From Lathyrus oleraceus (lineage: Eukaryota; Streptophyta; Magnoliopsida; Fabales; Fabaceae), in assembly GCF_024323335.1 (NCBI RefSeq), contig NC_066579.1, forward strand, positions 251,341,575 through 251,405,574: DNA of 64,000 bases, read 5' to 3'. The first letter of the stretch is position 1; each line of letters starts with the position of its first letter. Positions 46,645 to 57,600 of the stretch are shown piece by piece. The notes under the pieces were generated by a model. That model did no database searches. It was given only the letters and a program-made list of their open reading frames with translations, and was not told where the DNA came from. The translations under genes were made by a program, and so were the position numbers.

Positions 46645-48094
46645 GCTAGAACATCTAAAACCTGAACTAATACCCATAAATGATGATTTCGCCTATGATA
46701 GACTGATAGCTAAAGTAGAAACCATTGAAGACAATAACCTAGAGCCTTATGAGCATTCCCAAAATTCCTTAGCAATAAACAACGTACCCTGGTATGCAGA
46801 TTTCGTTAATTACCTAGCTGCTGATATAGTACCCCCTGATCTTGACTACCACCGCAAGAAGAAATTCTTCCTTAATGTGAGAAACTTCTATTGGGACGAA
46901 CCGCTCCTTTTCAAAAGGGGTAAAGATGGCATCTTTCGCCGTTGCGTCCCAGAAGAAGAGGTAAATAATATTATCGAGCATTGTCATTCTGCACCTTATG
47001 GTGGACATGCGAGCACCTCTAAGACATACGCCAAGATTCTTCAAGCTGGCCTATTCTGGCCTACCATGTGGCGTGATGTCTATGCTTACATTGTCAAATG
47101 CGACAGATGCCAACGCACTGGAAACATTTCAAGACGTGATGAAATGCCCTTAAGAAACATTCAGGAAGTAGAACTCTTTGACGTATGGGGTATAGATTTC
47201 ATGGGACCTTTTCCACCATCCTTAGGAAACATGTATATCTTAGTAGTCGTAGACTATGTGTCTAAGTGAATTGAAGCTATAGCTGCACCCACAAACGACA
47301 CTAGGGTAGTAATCAAATTATTTAAAAACTATATATTCCCTAGATTTGGAACACCACGTTTAGTAATAAGCGATGGAGGATCACACTTTATATCGAGAAT
47401 ATTTGACAAACTTTTAAGAATATATGGAGTTAGGCATAGAGTAGCAACACCATACCACCCACAAACTAGTGGCTAAGTAGAAGTATCTAATAGGGAGATA
47501 AAACATATCCTAAAGAAAACTGTTTCTATTTCTAGGAGAGACTGGTCTCAGAAGCTTCAAGAAGCATTATGGGCCTATAGAACCGCTTTCAAAACCCCTA
47601 TAAGAACTACTCCTTACCAACTAGTTTATGGAAAATCATGTCACTTACCATTCGAGTTAGAGCATAAGGCCTATTGGGCCATTAAAACTTTGAATTTAGA
47701 CTACTTAGCTACTGAAGAAAAGCGTATCCTGGACATTCATAAATTAGAAGAACTTAGGCAATCTGCCTACGAAAATGCAAAAATATATAAAGAGAGGACA
47801 AAGGCCTATCATGACAAAAGAATAGTAAAGAAAAACTTCAATATAGGCGATTTTGTTCTCCTTTTCAACACTAGGTTACGACTTTTCCCTAGAAAGCTAC
47901 GTTCAAGATGGACTGGTCCTTTCGAAGTATCCATGATTCTGAGATCCGGAGCCGTAGAAATCAAGAACGGTACCTGTAGTCCATTCCTTGTAAATGGACA
48001 AAGACTGAAGCTCTACGAAGGAGAAGACATTCCAACATACTACTCGAGCCACACCCTGATTGATCCACCAATTACCACTACTATAGGTGTATAA
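46625..48094 (+). pseudogene. Athila-lineage integrase
   Basis: The frame starts with the end of RNase H, then has the HHCC zinc finger (HCHSAPYGGHASTSKTYAKI with CDRCQ) and the DDE core: WGIDFMGPFP (first Asp), ISDGGSHF (second Asp) and [10 protein letters not shown] (Glu). The C-terminal domain [23 protein letters not shown] follows. Stops interrupt at 47267-47269 (TGA where VSKW is usual) and at about 47474 (TAA where TSGQ is usual). The last open part is 47690-48094, ending at TAA. It would insert the cDNA into nuclear DNA. Confidence 0.88.
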
Positions 48095-48234
48095 ATTCTA
48101 ACCGTCAAGCTAATGACGTTAAACAAGCGCTGCGTGGGAGGCAACCCATGGTTTTTCTTTTCATTTTAATTTTTTCGCATTTATTTACATTTATTTTTAT
48201 TTTATTTTATCTTATTTTGCATTGAGACTAAAGT

Positions 48235-48640
48235 TTGAATGGTTTGTATTTTCAGGATCACTTTCCTAACTTTTACAGGATGCAGGGTTTTGATGACATG
48301 CATGTTGCCTATAGAGACAATGCTCAGAGGGAGCGCTACATTGCTTTATACCAGCGCCCTATGGCACCCACACGTTACCCTGATCAGCATTGTATGGAGG
48401 CACTGGGCATCGAGCCTAGTATCCGATTCGTTAGCCACCAGCTTCACTGGGACGAGTTTGCTGATGACTTGAGTAACACATATAGGAACCTGACTTTGGA
48501 GTTCCTGAGTTCATTCGACTACGACCCATATTCTGGACCAGATGGGTATGCTGCTTTCAGGCTTTTTGGAGTTGAGTACTCTTTCAGCCAGAAAGAGTTC
48601 GGCGACCTGTTGGGTTTCTAGACTACTCCTGATGCTATCC
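48235..48640 (+). pseudogene. Athila env-like ORF, N-terminal part
   Basis: The open frame 48235-48621 contains MQGFDDMHVAYRDNAQRERY, LYQRP, TRYPDQHCMEALGIE, LTLEFLSSFDYDP and FRLFGVEYSFSQKEFGDLLG. I recognise these as the conserved start of the Athila third ORF (Arabidopsis retrotransposon ORF-1 / ATHILA type). Its function is unproven; an envelope-like role has been proposed. An acceptor-like TTTGTATTTTCAG^GAT lies at 48255, which fits the known use of splicing to express this ORF, so the first Met of the frame may not be the real start. A TAG follows DLLGF at 48619, and sequence identity is lost near 48640. Confidence 0.75.
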
Positions 48641-48831
48641 CGGTGTCAATGATAACAATAATATCAATTGGATAAAATCAACTTTTATTCATAAAATTTT
48701 GGAAGGATTACACTGAGTACAATTTAAGAAGCCAAAATACAAATACAAGAGAAAAGGCAACTATGATCCTAAGGATCCCTAGCAACTACATTAGATGATC
48801 TGGCTATGGGTGCATACTTCCTTCGGATGTG
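48641..48831. other. junction between Athila element and Ogre fragment C
   Basis: The Athila frame (up to ATCCCGGTGTC) passes into sequence that belongs, on the minus strand, to the region downstream of Ogre ORF1. The latter has an AATAAAAGTTG poly(A)-like phrase at about 48673-48683. No LTR end or duplication is visible at the join. Confidence 0.5.
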
Positions 48832-50273
48832 TTAAATCTCTGACTCAAAGGATGTCTTCATCTGAGCCTTTTCAAGAACTAGCTGATCAATAATCTTCTT
48901 CCAAGCACCGGAAGGCTGAGGCATATCAGAGGCAACTAAACCCTCTGGCTCTCTCTGTCTCTTCACTACTCGGTCTTCAAGAATCTCAATAAGCGCATCC
49001 TTGTGTTTCGACTCAAGTTGCAATTCCTCATGCTTTCGGATTAAAGCATGGAACCGCTCTTCCCACATATCTTTTTCTTGCTTCATCTTGGTGAGTGTGT
49101 CTTCCAACTCCTCTACATCTTTGTTAGGGAGAGTTGATGGCTCAACCATAACCATAAGCATAGGTCTTTCACAAGCGTACGGCATCTTGATCTTCAAAGC
49201 TCTCTTCTTCACCCAAATAGTGTAAGCTTCCAAAGCTACACAGTTGCACGGACCAAGCTTGAATCTTCATTTCCTATGCACATTATGCCACGCATGTATC
49301 ATCCTCCGCTTCAAATGTTGGGGATATTTACCCTCTTGATACAATAGACCTCCTAACTGAGTGTTATTAGGTTTATCACTCAAGGGGAACCCAAGTTAAT
49401 GACGGGCCAAAGCAGGGTTGTAGTTGATTCCTCCTTGTGTACCAATGAAAGGCACATTAGAGAATTCACCATATATATCAATAATGTCCAAGCTACTCAA
49501 TCCATAATCATACCAAACAATATCATCATCAATGAGAGACATAAGTGTCTAAGACCACCGTAGACATTGCCTGTTCTCCAAAAAAGCAGGCGTCTGAGGC
49601 AATTGTAAAATAAACCACTTGTACATAAGATGAACACAGCATACAATAGTCCCACCACCTTTAGAACTCCTCAAATGCAAAGAGAAATACAAGTCACCCA
49701 ATAGAGTAGGAACAGGATTCCCAATCAAGAAGATTCTAATGGCGTTAACATAAAAAAAACGTCAATGTTAAGGAACAAAGTTAAACAATAGATGAGCAAT
49801 ACAAAGATGGCTTCAAAAGCATCAATGCTATCGGCTTGAGCAAAAACAATAGCTTTACCAATGAGGAACTATGAAGTCAACCCAAGAATACCTCCTTTCT
49901 TCACCAAATGAGCATCAATCTCAGACTTCTTCAGATGAAGAGCTTTAGCTATGATATGAGATCTGGGAATCTCCTCAAATCCACTAAAAGGTACATTGTC
50001 AGATACGGGTATGTCCAAGAGATGGGCATACTCTTCCAACATAGGTACAATCTGATAATCGGTAAAAGTGAAGCATCGGTGGAGAGGATCATAGAACTGA
50101 ACCAAAACACTCAGAAGTCCTTCAACCACATCAGTAGATAACACAAATAAAAGCTTCTCATGGCGTTGCTTGAAGTCCAAGGGATCTAATACAAAAGATG
50201 ACAACTTCCTTAGCTCTTTCAAATCAGGACATCTGAAACTGTACTTCTTAGTGTTCCTTCGTCCACAATCCAT
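48832..50273 (-). pseudogene. Ogre ORF1 of fragment C, decayed
   Basis: The first block (50273-49869) starts MDCGRRNTKKYSFRCPDLKE and reads VLSTDVVEGLLSVLVQFYDP, YQIVPMLEEYAHLLDIPV and LKKSEIDAHL. I recognise it as the ORF1 that some Ogre elements carry upstream of gag, a plant protein family of unknown function. The middle (49868-49234) has many stops but still shows KGGGTIVCC, DDDIVWYDYG and GTQGGINYNPALA in varying frames. The last block (49233-48832) reads EAYTIWVKKRALKIKMPY and a long coiled coil. It is dead by multiple stops. Gag and everything downstream are missing in this fragment. Confidence 0.8.
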
Positions 50274-51115
50274 GGTCTAAAAATATTTGCCAATAAGACC
50301 TTAGTTCCTTGAAATTTATTTTCTGTGATGGATGTCATGATGCACATGTATGCATGAATGCAACAATCACACAAAAGGGATCACACACAAGGAAAACACA
50401 AACAAAGGTAAGGGTATAGATCAATTCATCATCAAGAACAATCATCCATTTTGGTGGATTATGGTTTTCACCTTATCAACACCCAAGTTCCATTGAGAGT
50501 GATGAGACTTGATGGAATCAACTGAGAATCAAAGGGTTTTTAATGAGTCATGAGCATGGAGTCAGGTTAAGAACCATCCCAAAGGAGTGTACTAAGGATA
50601 AAAACCTGTAGATCACGTTCTAAAAAGTTCCCAGAGTCTTCATTCCATCTATCGAATATTATAGATTAGGATGACTGACTCATCAACCCATAATATTCTC
50701 AAGAGACACTCGTTTGAGTGTAGTATTGTGTAACAACTGTTATCAGGTCTACACCTGAACAGTCTCTGCACTACTTCCTAAATAGGCCAAGTTGGGTTAA
50801 GTGTTCTACGGTCCTCAGCTTCTCAGACCCCAAATAAGAGAAAGTAATGCATATCCACAAATAACTTGTGTGACATCAGTAACTCTAAAAGTGTCTCCAT
50901 TGAGTAGATGGGTCTCAAGCAAATTTGTTAAGGACTACTCCACACAAATTGAACATGACTATACCATCCTCATATCTTAATTGCACCCAAGTTCGGGTTA
51001 GAACGTATCTTACCACACAAAGATCACCAAGCATAACAGACAAATTATATCATACAAACAATATACGAACATCAAATATACACAAAAAAAGTAGGCTAAA
51101 CCCACTGAGGACTAC
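50274..51115 (-). other. 5' leader of Ogre fragment C
   Basis: This non-coding leader is homologous to that of element A: a GTATGCATGAATGCAACAAT block, the block around TTTTGGTGGATTATGG (50450-50466) and AACACCCAAGTTCCATTGA. It shows that C and A are related although only C has ORF1. Confidence 0.75.
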
Positions 51116-51133
51116 TCCCCAGCAGAGTCACCA
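51116..51133 (-). other. primer binding site of Ogre fragment C
   Basis: The minus strand reads TGGTGACTCTGCTGGGGA, one base different from the site of element A, nine bases from the LTR start at 51143. Confidence 0.85.
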
Positions 51134-51142
51134 CTTAATTTC

Positions 51143-51574
51143 TGTAGCGGTAAATTCATGACCATCAAGCTATGGATAAGCTTCACGTCAATAAAACTAG
51201 AGTCGCCACCGCGCTTTTATTATTTCCAAAGGAAAGGGAAAGGTACAAAAAAAACCAAAGATAAGAAGTTATCAACTCAAAACTAATAAAATGCCAGAGA
51301 TTACAAGTAAGGGGGTTGGTTACACAGAGGGAAGGCGTTAGCACCCAAACTGTCCTAGGTACTCCTAGAGAGCCCTTTTTTAGGTGCGCATGTGTGTTTG
51401 GTATAAAAGATGTTTGAGAAAAAACAGAGTGTGGGGGTGAGAAATGAATTTCTTGATTATAATTTTTTGTTTGACAAGACCTTCGATATTGTGCCTATGT
51501 ACCAACATAAAAATGAGGGATGAAAACCTCGTAGTTAGTGGTAAAAAATTTAAATAAGTTGGTGACTTGCTTTT
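51143..51574 (-). mobile_element. Ogre fragment C 5' LTR, U5 end only
   Basis: It starts TGTAGCGGTAAATTCATGAC and contains the conserved U5 blocks (AGTCGCCACCGCGC, AAGGCGTTAGCACCC, CCTAGGTACTCCTAG, CCTCGTAGTTAG). It is cut by the LTR of element B after GGTGACTTGCTTTT. Confidence 0.85.
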
Positions 51575-52065
51575 TGTCGCATTACGCGAAAAACCGGCGG
51601 GAAACGAAAACGACAGAGCCGCCACCGTGCGTTATTTATCCCAAAAGAGGGAAAGAAAACGCTCGAAGTAAACCTGGAAAAGACATGGTCTCGCGACCAA
51701 AGAGAATGGGATCGGGAGTCGGTTATGCGAAGGGAAGGTATTAGCACCCCTACGCATCCGTCGTACTCGACGGGATCCACGCACAAAAGGAAGGAAAATG
51801 GTTGCTAAAACGCTGCTCAAATAAACACACACTGGCTGAAAGAGACACAGAAAACAAAAGAAACTGACTCGGTGGGATATCGCATCCTGGGCCTACGTAG
51901 TCTGTCAGGCACAGACATCAGAGTCGACGTAGTTCGGACTAGGGGAAAACGTGCTCGCTAGGATATCGCATCCTATGCATACGTATCTTCTCGGACTAAA
52001 GAAGAATCAGAGCACTCGTAGCTCGGCTAACGCACGCAAGACAAAACAACACAGGAAATCGACTG

Positions 52066-52260
52066 CCAATCGCTGGGCTTACGTCAAACTCCACACAAAA
52101 AGGCGAACATGGAAACCGAATGCCAATCGCTGGACTTACATCAGACTCCGAACCAAACACACGCAGGAAACCGACTGCCAATCGCTGGACTTACGTCAGA
52201 CTCCAACAAAGAAACTGGAAACCGAATGCCGATCGCTGGACTTACATCGGACTCCAACCA
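52066..52260 (-). repeat. U5 tandem repeats in element B LTR
   Basis: Four copies of TGCCAATCGCTGGACTTAC followed by a TCAGACTCC-like tail, 47-55 bp apart. On the sense strand each unit contains GTAAGTCCAGC, i.e. a GTAAGT donor-like hexamer. It is the homologue of 8921-9350 and 25069-25190. Confidence 0.8.
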
Positions 52261-54614
52261 GAAAGGGAGAAACAACTCACACAAACAAAACAAAAAGGGC
52301 GCCCGGAGAGATCAGCTCATCTCCTGCCTACGCACCTCATCTGGTATGAGGATCAGGGCGACGTAGTTCCCCTACACAGGGACACAGGACTAGCCTAACC
52401 AGATAACAAAGGGAGACACAACTAGGGAGACTACGACTCGAGCCTAGATGTTATCATGCATATCATCCCTAAGTTAAGGTTGCTATCTAACTTGCACAGG
52501 AAGCAAGCTAACCTAAACATGACTTGCACAGGGAGCAAGCCAAACTAAACCTAACTTGCACAGGAAGCAAGCTAAATTAAAAAAAAAAAAGCACAAATAG
52601 CACACACTATATGCAATCAGTTGGCTCAATCAAGGTTAGGTTTTAGTCAAGGGGTCATATCGACCTTGACAAACAAACGACTGTAACAGGGTAATGTTAG
52701 CTCTTAACCCTAACATTGAGAGTTAGGGTGAAGCAGATGAAATAGGAAGTGAGGGGTGTGCCTCACAGCTCTTATCCCTGGCCTGGGAGAGCTTTAGACA
52801 AAGGAATGTGTGGGTTCAGAAAGTGGGAACCCTTCTACACATATGACTGACACAACAAAGATCTTGGGCTATTATCCACAATGCATCAACACAAGGTGTG
52901 TGAGCAAAGTGGATGACTCACTGATTAGCAGGAGATGGACTACACATCTCTTGTATCTGCCAATGCCTCTTCACTTAGGAGGTCTTTGATATGCACAGGG
53001 ACAAAAGTAAACAAACACAAACATTGCCTCTTAAGGAGGACTTCAGACAGGTGCCTGACCAAATAACAGGCCAGGTCTTCCAGACTACATGGAGAAGAGA
53101 TGTTATACCTCAGTGCTTAAGCTATCAAGCAAAGCAAAAGCAAGTTCACAAGGGAACTAGAGCAACTAAGGTACCTGAAAACAATCCAACATAATCAATA
53201 CACCAGACAAACAAAAGTCAAACAGACAATGGTCAACAATTAACTGTACAGTCAAACAACAATCAAGCAAAACAATGCACAAAGGTGCAAGCCACAAGGC
53301 CTAGGTACAAGTCTCAAAACCTACAAAACAAACTCAAGGTTAGTCATAAACAAGCAATGGACCAACTCCAATTGAGTGCACATCATCAAGTATAAGCAAT
53401 TGTGCTCTTTGACCTGAAACAAAGCTCAAAGATTAAGCACTAACCACTAGGACAAGGCCTAGGGTCAAAATGGGAGCAATAAACCAAAACATAACATGAA
53501 ACTTATCAAAAATCAATATCAATCAAATAAGAATCAAATCCAAGTGGTCTCACATTCATATCATCAACCAATATCATTTCATGAGGCAAAGAGTACAAAG
53601 CATGCAATTTGAAGCTCATAGAAGCAAACAGAAGGACTCAATCCAAATGAACTCAAAAATATTTCAATAAATCCCCAAAAAATTCATGGTCAAACAACAT
53701 TCATAACATGATTTACACACCAAATTTCAAGTCATTTGGATAAGTGGAAGCAAGTCAAATAAAAACCATAAGTCAAAGCATGTTCACACAAGCTCATACA
53801 AGGCACCAAATCATGCATCAACTTCAAGCAAGCATAAAACGGAAACCAGACATGATATGGACATGAAACCAAAGCCATGGCACACTTCAAGATGTCTAGA
53901 ATACATGTGTAAAATTTCAGGTCCATCCAATAAGCAACAAGAATTTCACAAATCATATAAGATCATGACTTACAAAAAGTCCACAATTGGTCAAACAGAA
54001 AAGAAATTCTCAAACAAATTGGAAATGCACTCAAAAAATCCACAAAACTTCACATTCAAACTTAACCTCCAGACGAGTCAAAATGAAAAAATTCAGGTCA
54101 TTTCAAGTTCATATGGCATGGTAACAAAAATCCACAAATTGGACAAGAAATGGTGTGACACAAATTGTCACACCTCCAATGATCAGATCATATCTCACAA
54201 ACCAGGCATGCAAAAATCACAAACTCTATACCAAAATGCTCCTCAAGGTGTCTAGTTTACACATATAAAATTTCAGCTCCATTGGATTAAGCATCAGAAT
54301 TTCACAATCAAAATAGTGAGCAAGGTGCAAGAAATGACATGTATGAACATTCCCTAGCCAAAATGAAAAAACACACGTGCACAATTTTTGCAAAAATCAT
54401 CATAAAATAGTAGACATGGCAAGGATCATGGCACAAAAAATCTCACATCAATTGGACAAATAGTTTGAGAGTTATGAATTTTGGAATGGCATGAAAAAAT
54501 AAAAAATGATGAATGAAGGCATGTGAACATGTGAAGCTTAATGAAGAAAATGCCAAAATCCAAAAATGCAAATGTTGGCGCCTGGACTCGAGCTTCGTCC
54601 AAATTCAAACAGGG

Positions 54615-54657
54615 CGCCACTTAAGTGAAACGCCGCATTTCACTTAAGTGCGTGGCG
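54615..54657 (-). other. hairpin in element B LTR
   Basis: CACTTAAGTGAAA (54618-54630) and TTTCACTTAAGTG (54638-54650) are perfect arms; CGCCAC and GTGGCG (54615-54620, 54652-54657) can extend or compete. It is about 775 nt downstream of the TATA-like box. Confidence 0.75.
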
Positions 54658-55420
54658 TGATCTGATTGGTGCATGGCTCACAAACAAAGAAAATCATGCA
54701 AACACACGGCCAGTGGATCAAACACGAGTTCTGGGCAAGGAAATTAGGGTTCATCATCACATTCATGCGTTCTTCATCAAATTTCCAGGCTATGAACATT
54801 TTGTCACCAAAATCAACAAACAACATACCATTGTGTTCATCTTCTAATGCACATCAATAATCTAACATTGGTTTAACCTAATTCATGCTAACAAATCCGG
54901 ATCGAGCAAAATAAGTTTCACACATCACAATTAAAATCAACATAACTTTCTTAATACTTGATGAAATTTAAAACTACAAGGTTCAGCATGCTCGTGGATA
55001 CAAGATCTACAAAAACCATAGCATAATTTCATGAATGGTGGATTTCGAAATCTAACCTTCAATCAAGTGCAGATGTGAAATCGTGGTCTTCGAGCTTTGC
55101 AATGTTAAAACAGGAGTTCCTCAAGGCTTGTGTGAGTGAATGGATGCAAAAGGATAGCTCAACCTTGCTTGATGTAGCTCAAATATGCAGCTGCCATTGA
55201 TGGAGCTTGATGTAACAGTTCCAAGTTCTGCTCGAAATGGATGAATTCTTGCCTGTAGAAGCTCCAACAACACTTGCAGATGATGAACCAATGGAGAAAT
55301 AGCAAAGGATTGTGAAGACATTTGCAGAAAAGTGAAGAAAAAGTTTGAGAGCAAAAATGGAATTCGATCTAGATCTGAGTAGAAATGAAAATGTTAATCC
55401 CCAATTCTGTTAGGATTTGT

Positions 55421-55430
55421 AATATATATG
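55421..55430 (-). promoter_or_regulatory. putative LTR TATA box (element B)
   Basis: The minus strand reads CATATATATT, followed by ACAAATCCTAACAGAATTGG, like the equivalent places in the solo LTR and element A. Confidence 0.45.
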
Positions 55431-56447
55431 TGCTGTTAATCATTCCCTTAATCCCCATTAGCCAAAATGCAAGTGATTATTGAAAATGCAAGTTTATGTG
55501 CAAATTGCTAATTCACCTCATGTGCATGAAGTGCATGCTACAGTACACGAAATTGGGCCTAAATCCACTTAAAACTCTGTTTGTAATCCAATGGAAATGT
55601 TGCCAAGTGTAAACAATGCATTATTTTAAGATTTGAAAATTCCATCCAAAAAGTCAAGTGAAAAATCAAATAATTTTGTGATGAAAATGCATGACTTGTG
55701 ATGCATGATTTGGATAGTGCATGTTAAGACATGAATGTGCAAAAAAGAACCACTCCATTTGGCCTTTTGGTTCAAAAGTTATGCATGTTTGAAATTCAAA
55801 TTTCCTTGGCAATGATTGATCCATAACTTTCCAACCACACATGAGAAATTCATGTTCTTGGACTTTTTGGAAATGGGAGAACAAGATATTCAACTTTCAT
55901 GTTGGACAAAATTTCATTTGAAGCTTGCTTGATGATGTAAACTTTAGGAGAAAACCTTTCTATTTTTGGCAATTTCCAATTACAGGTCACTTACTAGTTT
56001 TGGCATGTTTTGATCTGACCTCAAATTCTTCAATGTTGGTCTTTGTAATGTCAAATGAGACTTGTATGGACATGAATGATGCCTCTCTAACCATCTCCCA
56101 CCTTCAAATCCATGAATGCATTGACTGTTGACTTTGGTTGACTTTCTAGGGTTTCAGATGAATAACATCTTGACTGATGATCTCTGAACATCCAATCCTT
56201 GGCCAAACCACTTCAAAATGATCCCTAGGTCATATGGACTTGTTGAACCGACCATAGGGCTTTACTTCAATAAGAATTGCACTTGCTTGCTTGCTTGACT
56301 AGATCTCCTGACCAGTTGACCTAATCTTGTCTGATGACTTGCAATAGGCAATGGACAATGCAATGCTATGCAGTGGACAATGCAATGTTAATGACCTAAA
56401 ATGAAAATGTATGTACAAAATGGTAGGTGCAAATTTGAGGTGCTACA

Positions 56448-56460
56448 ACTGCCCCTATTC
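56448..56460 (-). other. polypurine tract of element B
   Basis: The minus strand reads GAATAGGGGCAGT immediately before the LTR start TGTAGCACCTC. Confidence 0.85.
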
Positions 56461-56576
56461 AATCAGCTGGGAACCTGAACGGATGAGAGCAACGACTGTC
56501 AGGCTTTCAAGGTACACAGGGATTGAATACCAAAGAACCGTAGAAATTTGCACTCTGCGGGATCTGATACAAGAAA

Positions 56577-57600
56577 AGCCAAGTCATTTACCGATGACGG
56601 CTGCATGACAACTTCAGGAAAGCGAAACCAATTACCGATGGCTAAATACTGGAAACTTGATATTTACCGATATCAACTTCAGCGATACCATTTACCGATG
56701 GCTGCTGGGAAACATCTTTCAAAAGAAGCAGGACCATTTACCGATGGGGGCCCCAACTGAGAATTTGATATTAAAGGGAAGCAAGACCATTTACCGATGG
56801 TGGCTTCAAAGCAACTTGATATTTACCGATATCAACTTCAGCAAGACCATTTACCGATGGCTGCTCCAACTGGGGACTCGATATTTACCGATATCGAAGA
56901 AAGCGAGGCCATTTACCGATGGCGACTAAACTGGGCATTCGATATTTACCGATATCGAAGCAAACGGGGCCATTTACCGATGGCGTCTCCACCCGAGGAG
57001 GAAAAAGATATTTGCAAATGGAATCAGACAAGACGTTTACCGACGACTCCTGGGGATTTTTGATTTTATCAACAGGAAATACGCACGATCAGACATTACC
57101 GATGACTGGGATGAGACTCGATGTTTACCGACATCGAAAGATGATGTTTACCGACATCCAAAAACGACCAGACATTTACTGATGACTGGGGGGAATACTC
57201 GACCAGACGTCAACGGACGAAAGGGAGAGGCTCGACATTTATCGACACCAACGGAGAAGGAGAGGCTCGACGTTTATCGACACCAACGGAGAGGTGAACA
57301 CTTCACTGGGGAAGGAAAAACAAATACTTGCAACTGGAAACCAGACAGGATGTTTATCGACGACTCTACTGGGGATCTCTAGCTGGGGAATTACCAGACA
57401 TTTACCGATGACTGGGGAAGGAATTCGACGTTTACCGACATCGAAAGATGATGTTTACCGACATCAAACAAAAGCGACCAGACATTTACCAATGACTGGG
57501 GTGAGACTTGATGTTTACCGACATCGACAGAATGGTGTTGACCGACACCAAAGAAAGAACACACGCGGGTGCTGACATCACACTTACCGGTGTCACAAGA
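56577..57600 (-). repeat. TTTACCGAT tandem array in element B 3' UTR
   Basis: More than 20 copies of a TTTACCGATGG or TTTACCGATATC core occur in about 1 kb, about 30 bp apart, the two forms largely alternating. The left half is homogeneous. Towards the right the core drifts to TTTACCGACATC and TTTATCGACACC. Several overlapping ORFs in all three plus frames cross it only because the unit lacks stops; they are not genes. Confidence 0.9.

Larger units (their letters stand above)
51575..56447 (-). mobile_element. Element B (Ogre subfamily) 3' LTR
   Basis: This 4873-bp LTR starts TGTCGCATTACGCG and ends GAGGTGCTACA on the plus strand; a polypurine tract follows at 56448. The termini differ from those of element A (TGTAGCGG...TCTTACA), so B is another subfamily. 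In element sense it has a TATA-like CATATATATT (55421-55430), a 13-bp hairpin (54618-54650), U5 tandem repeats (52066-52260) and a diverged version of the conserved U5 end. Its partner LTR lies beyond the window. Confidence 0.88.

Noticed and set aside
56411..57575. Overlapping ORFs in three plus-strand frames with repeated FTD/YRW peptides
   Set aside because: All frames are open because the short repeat lacks stops; this is the TTTACCGAT array, not coding sequence.
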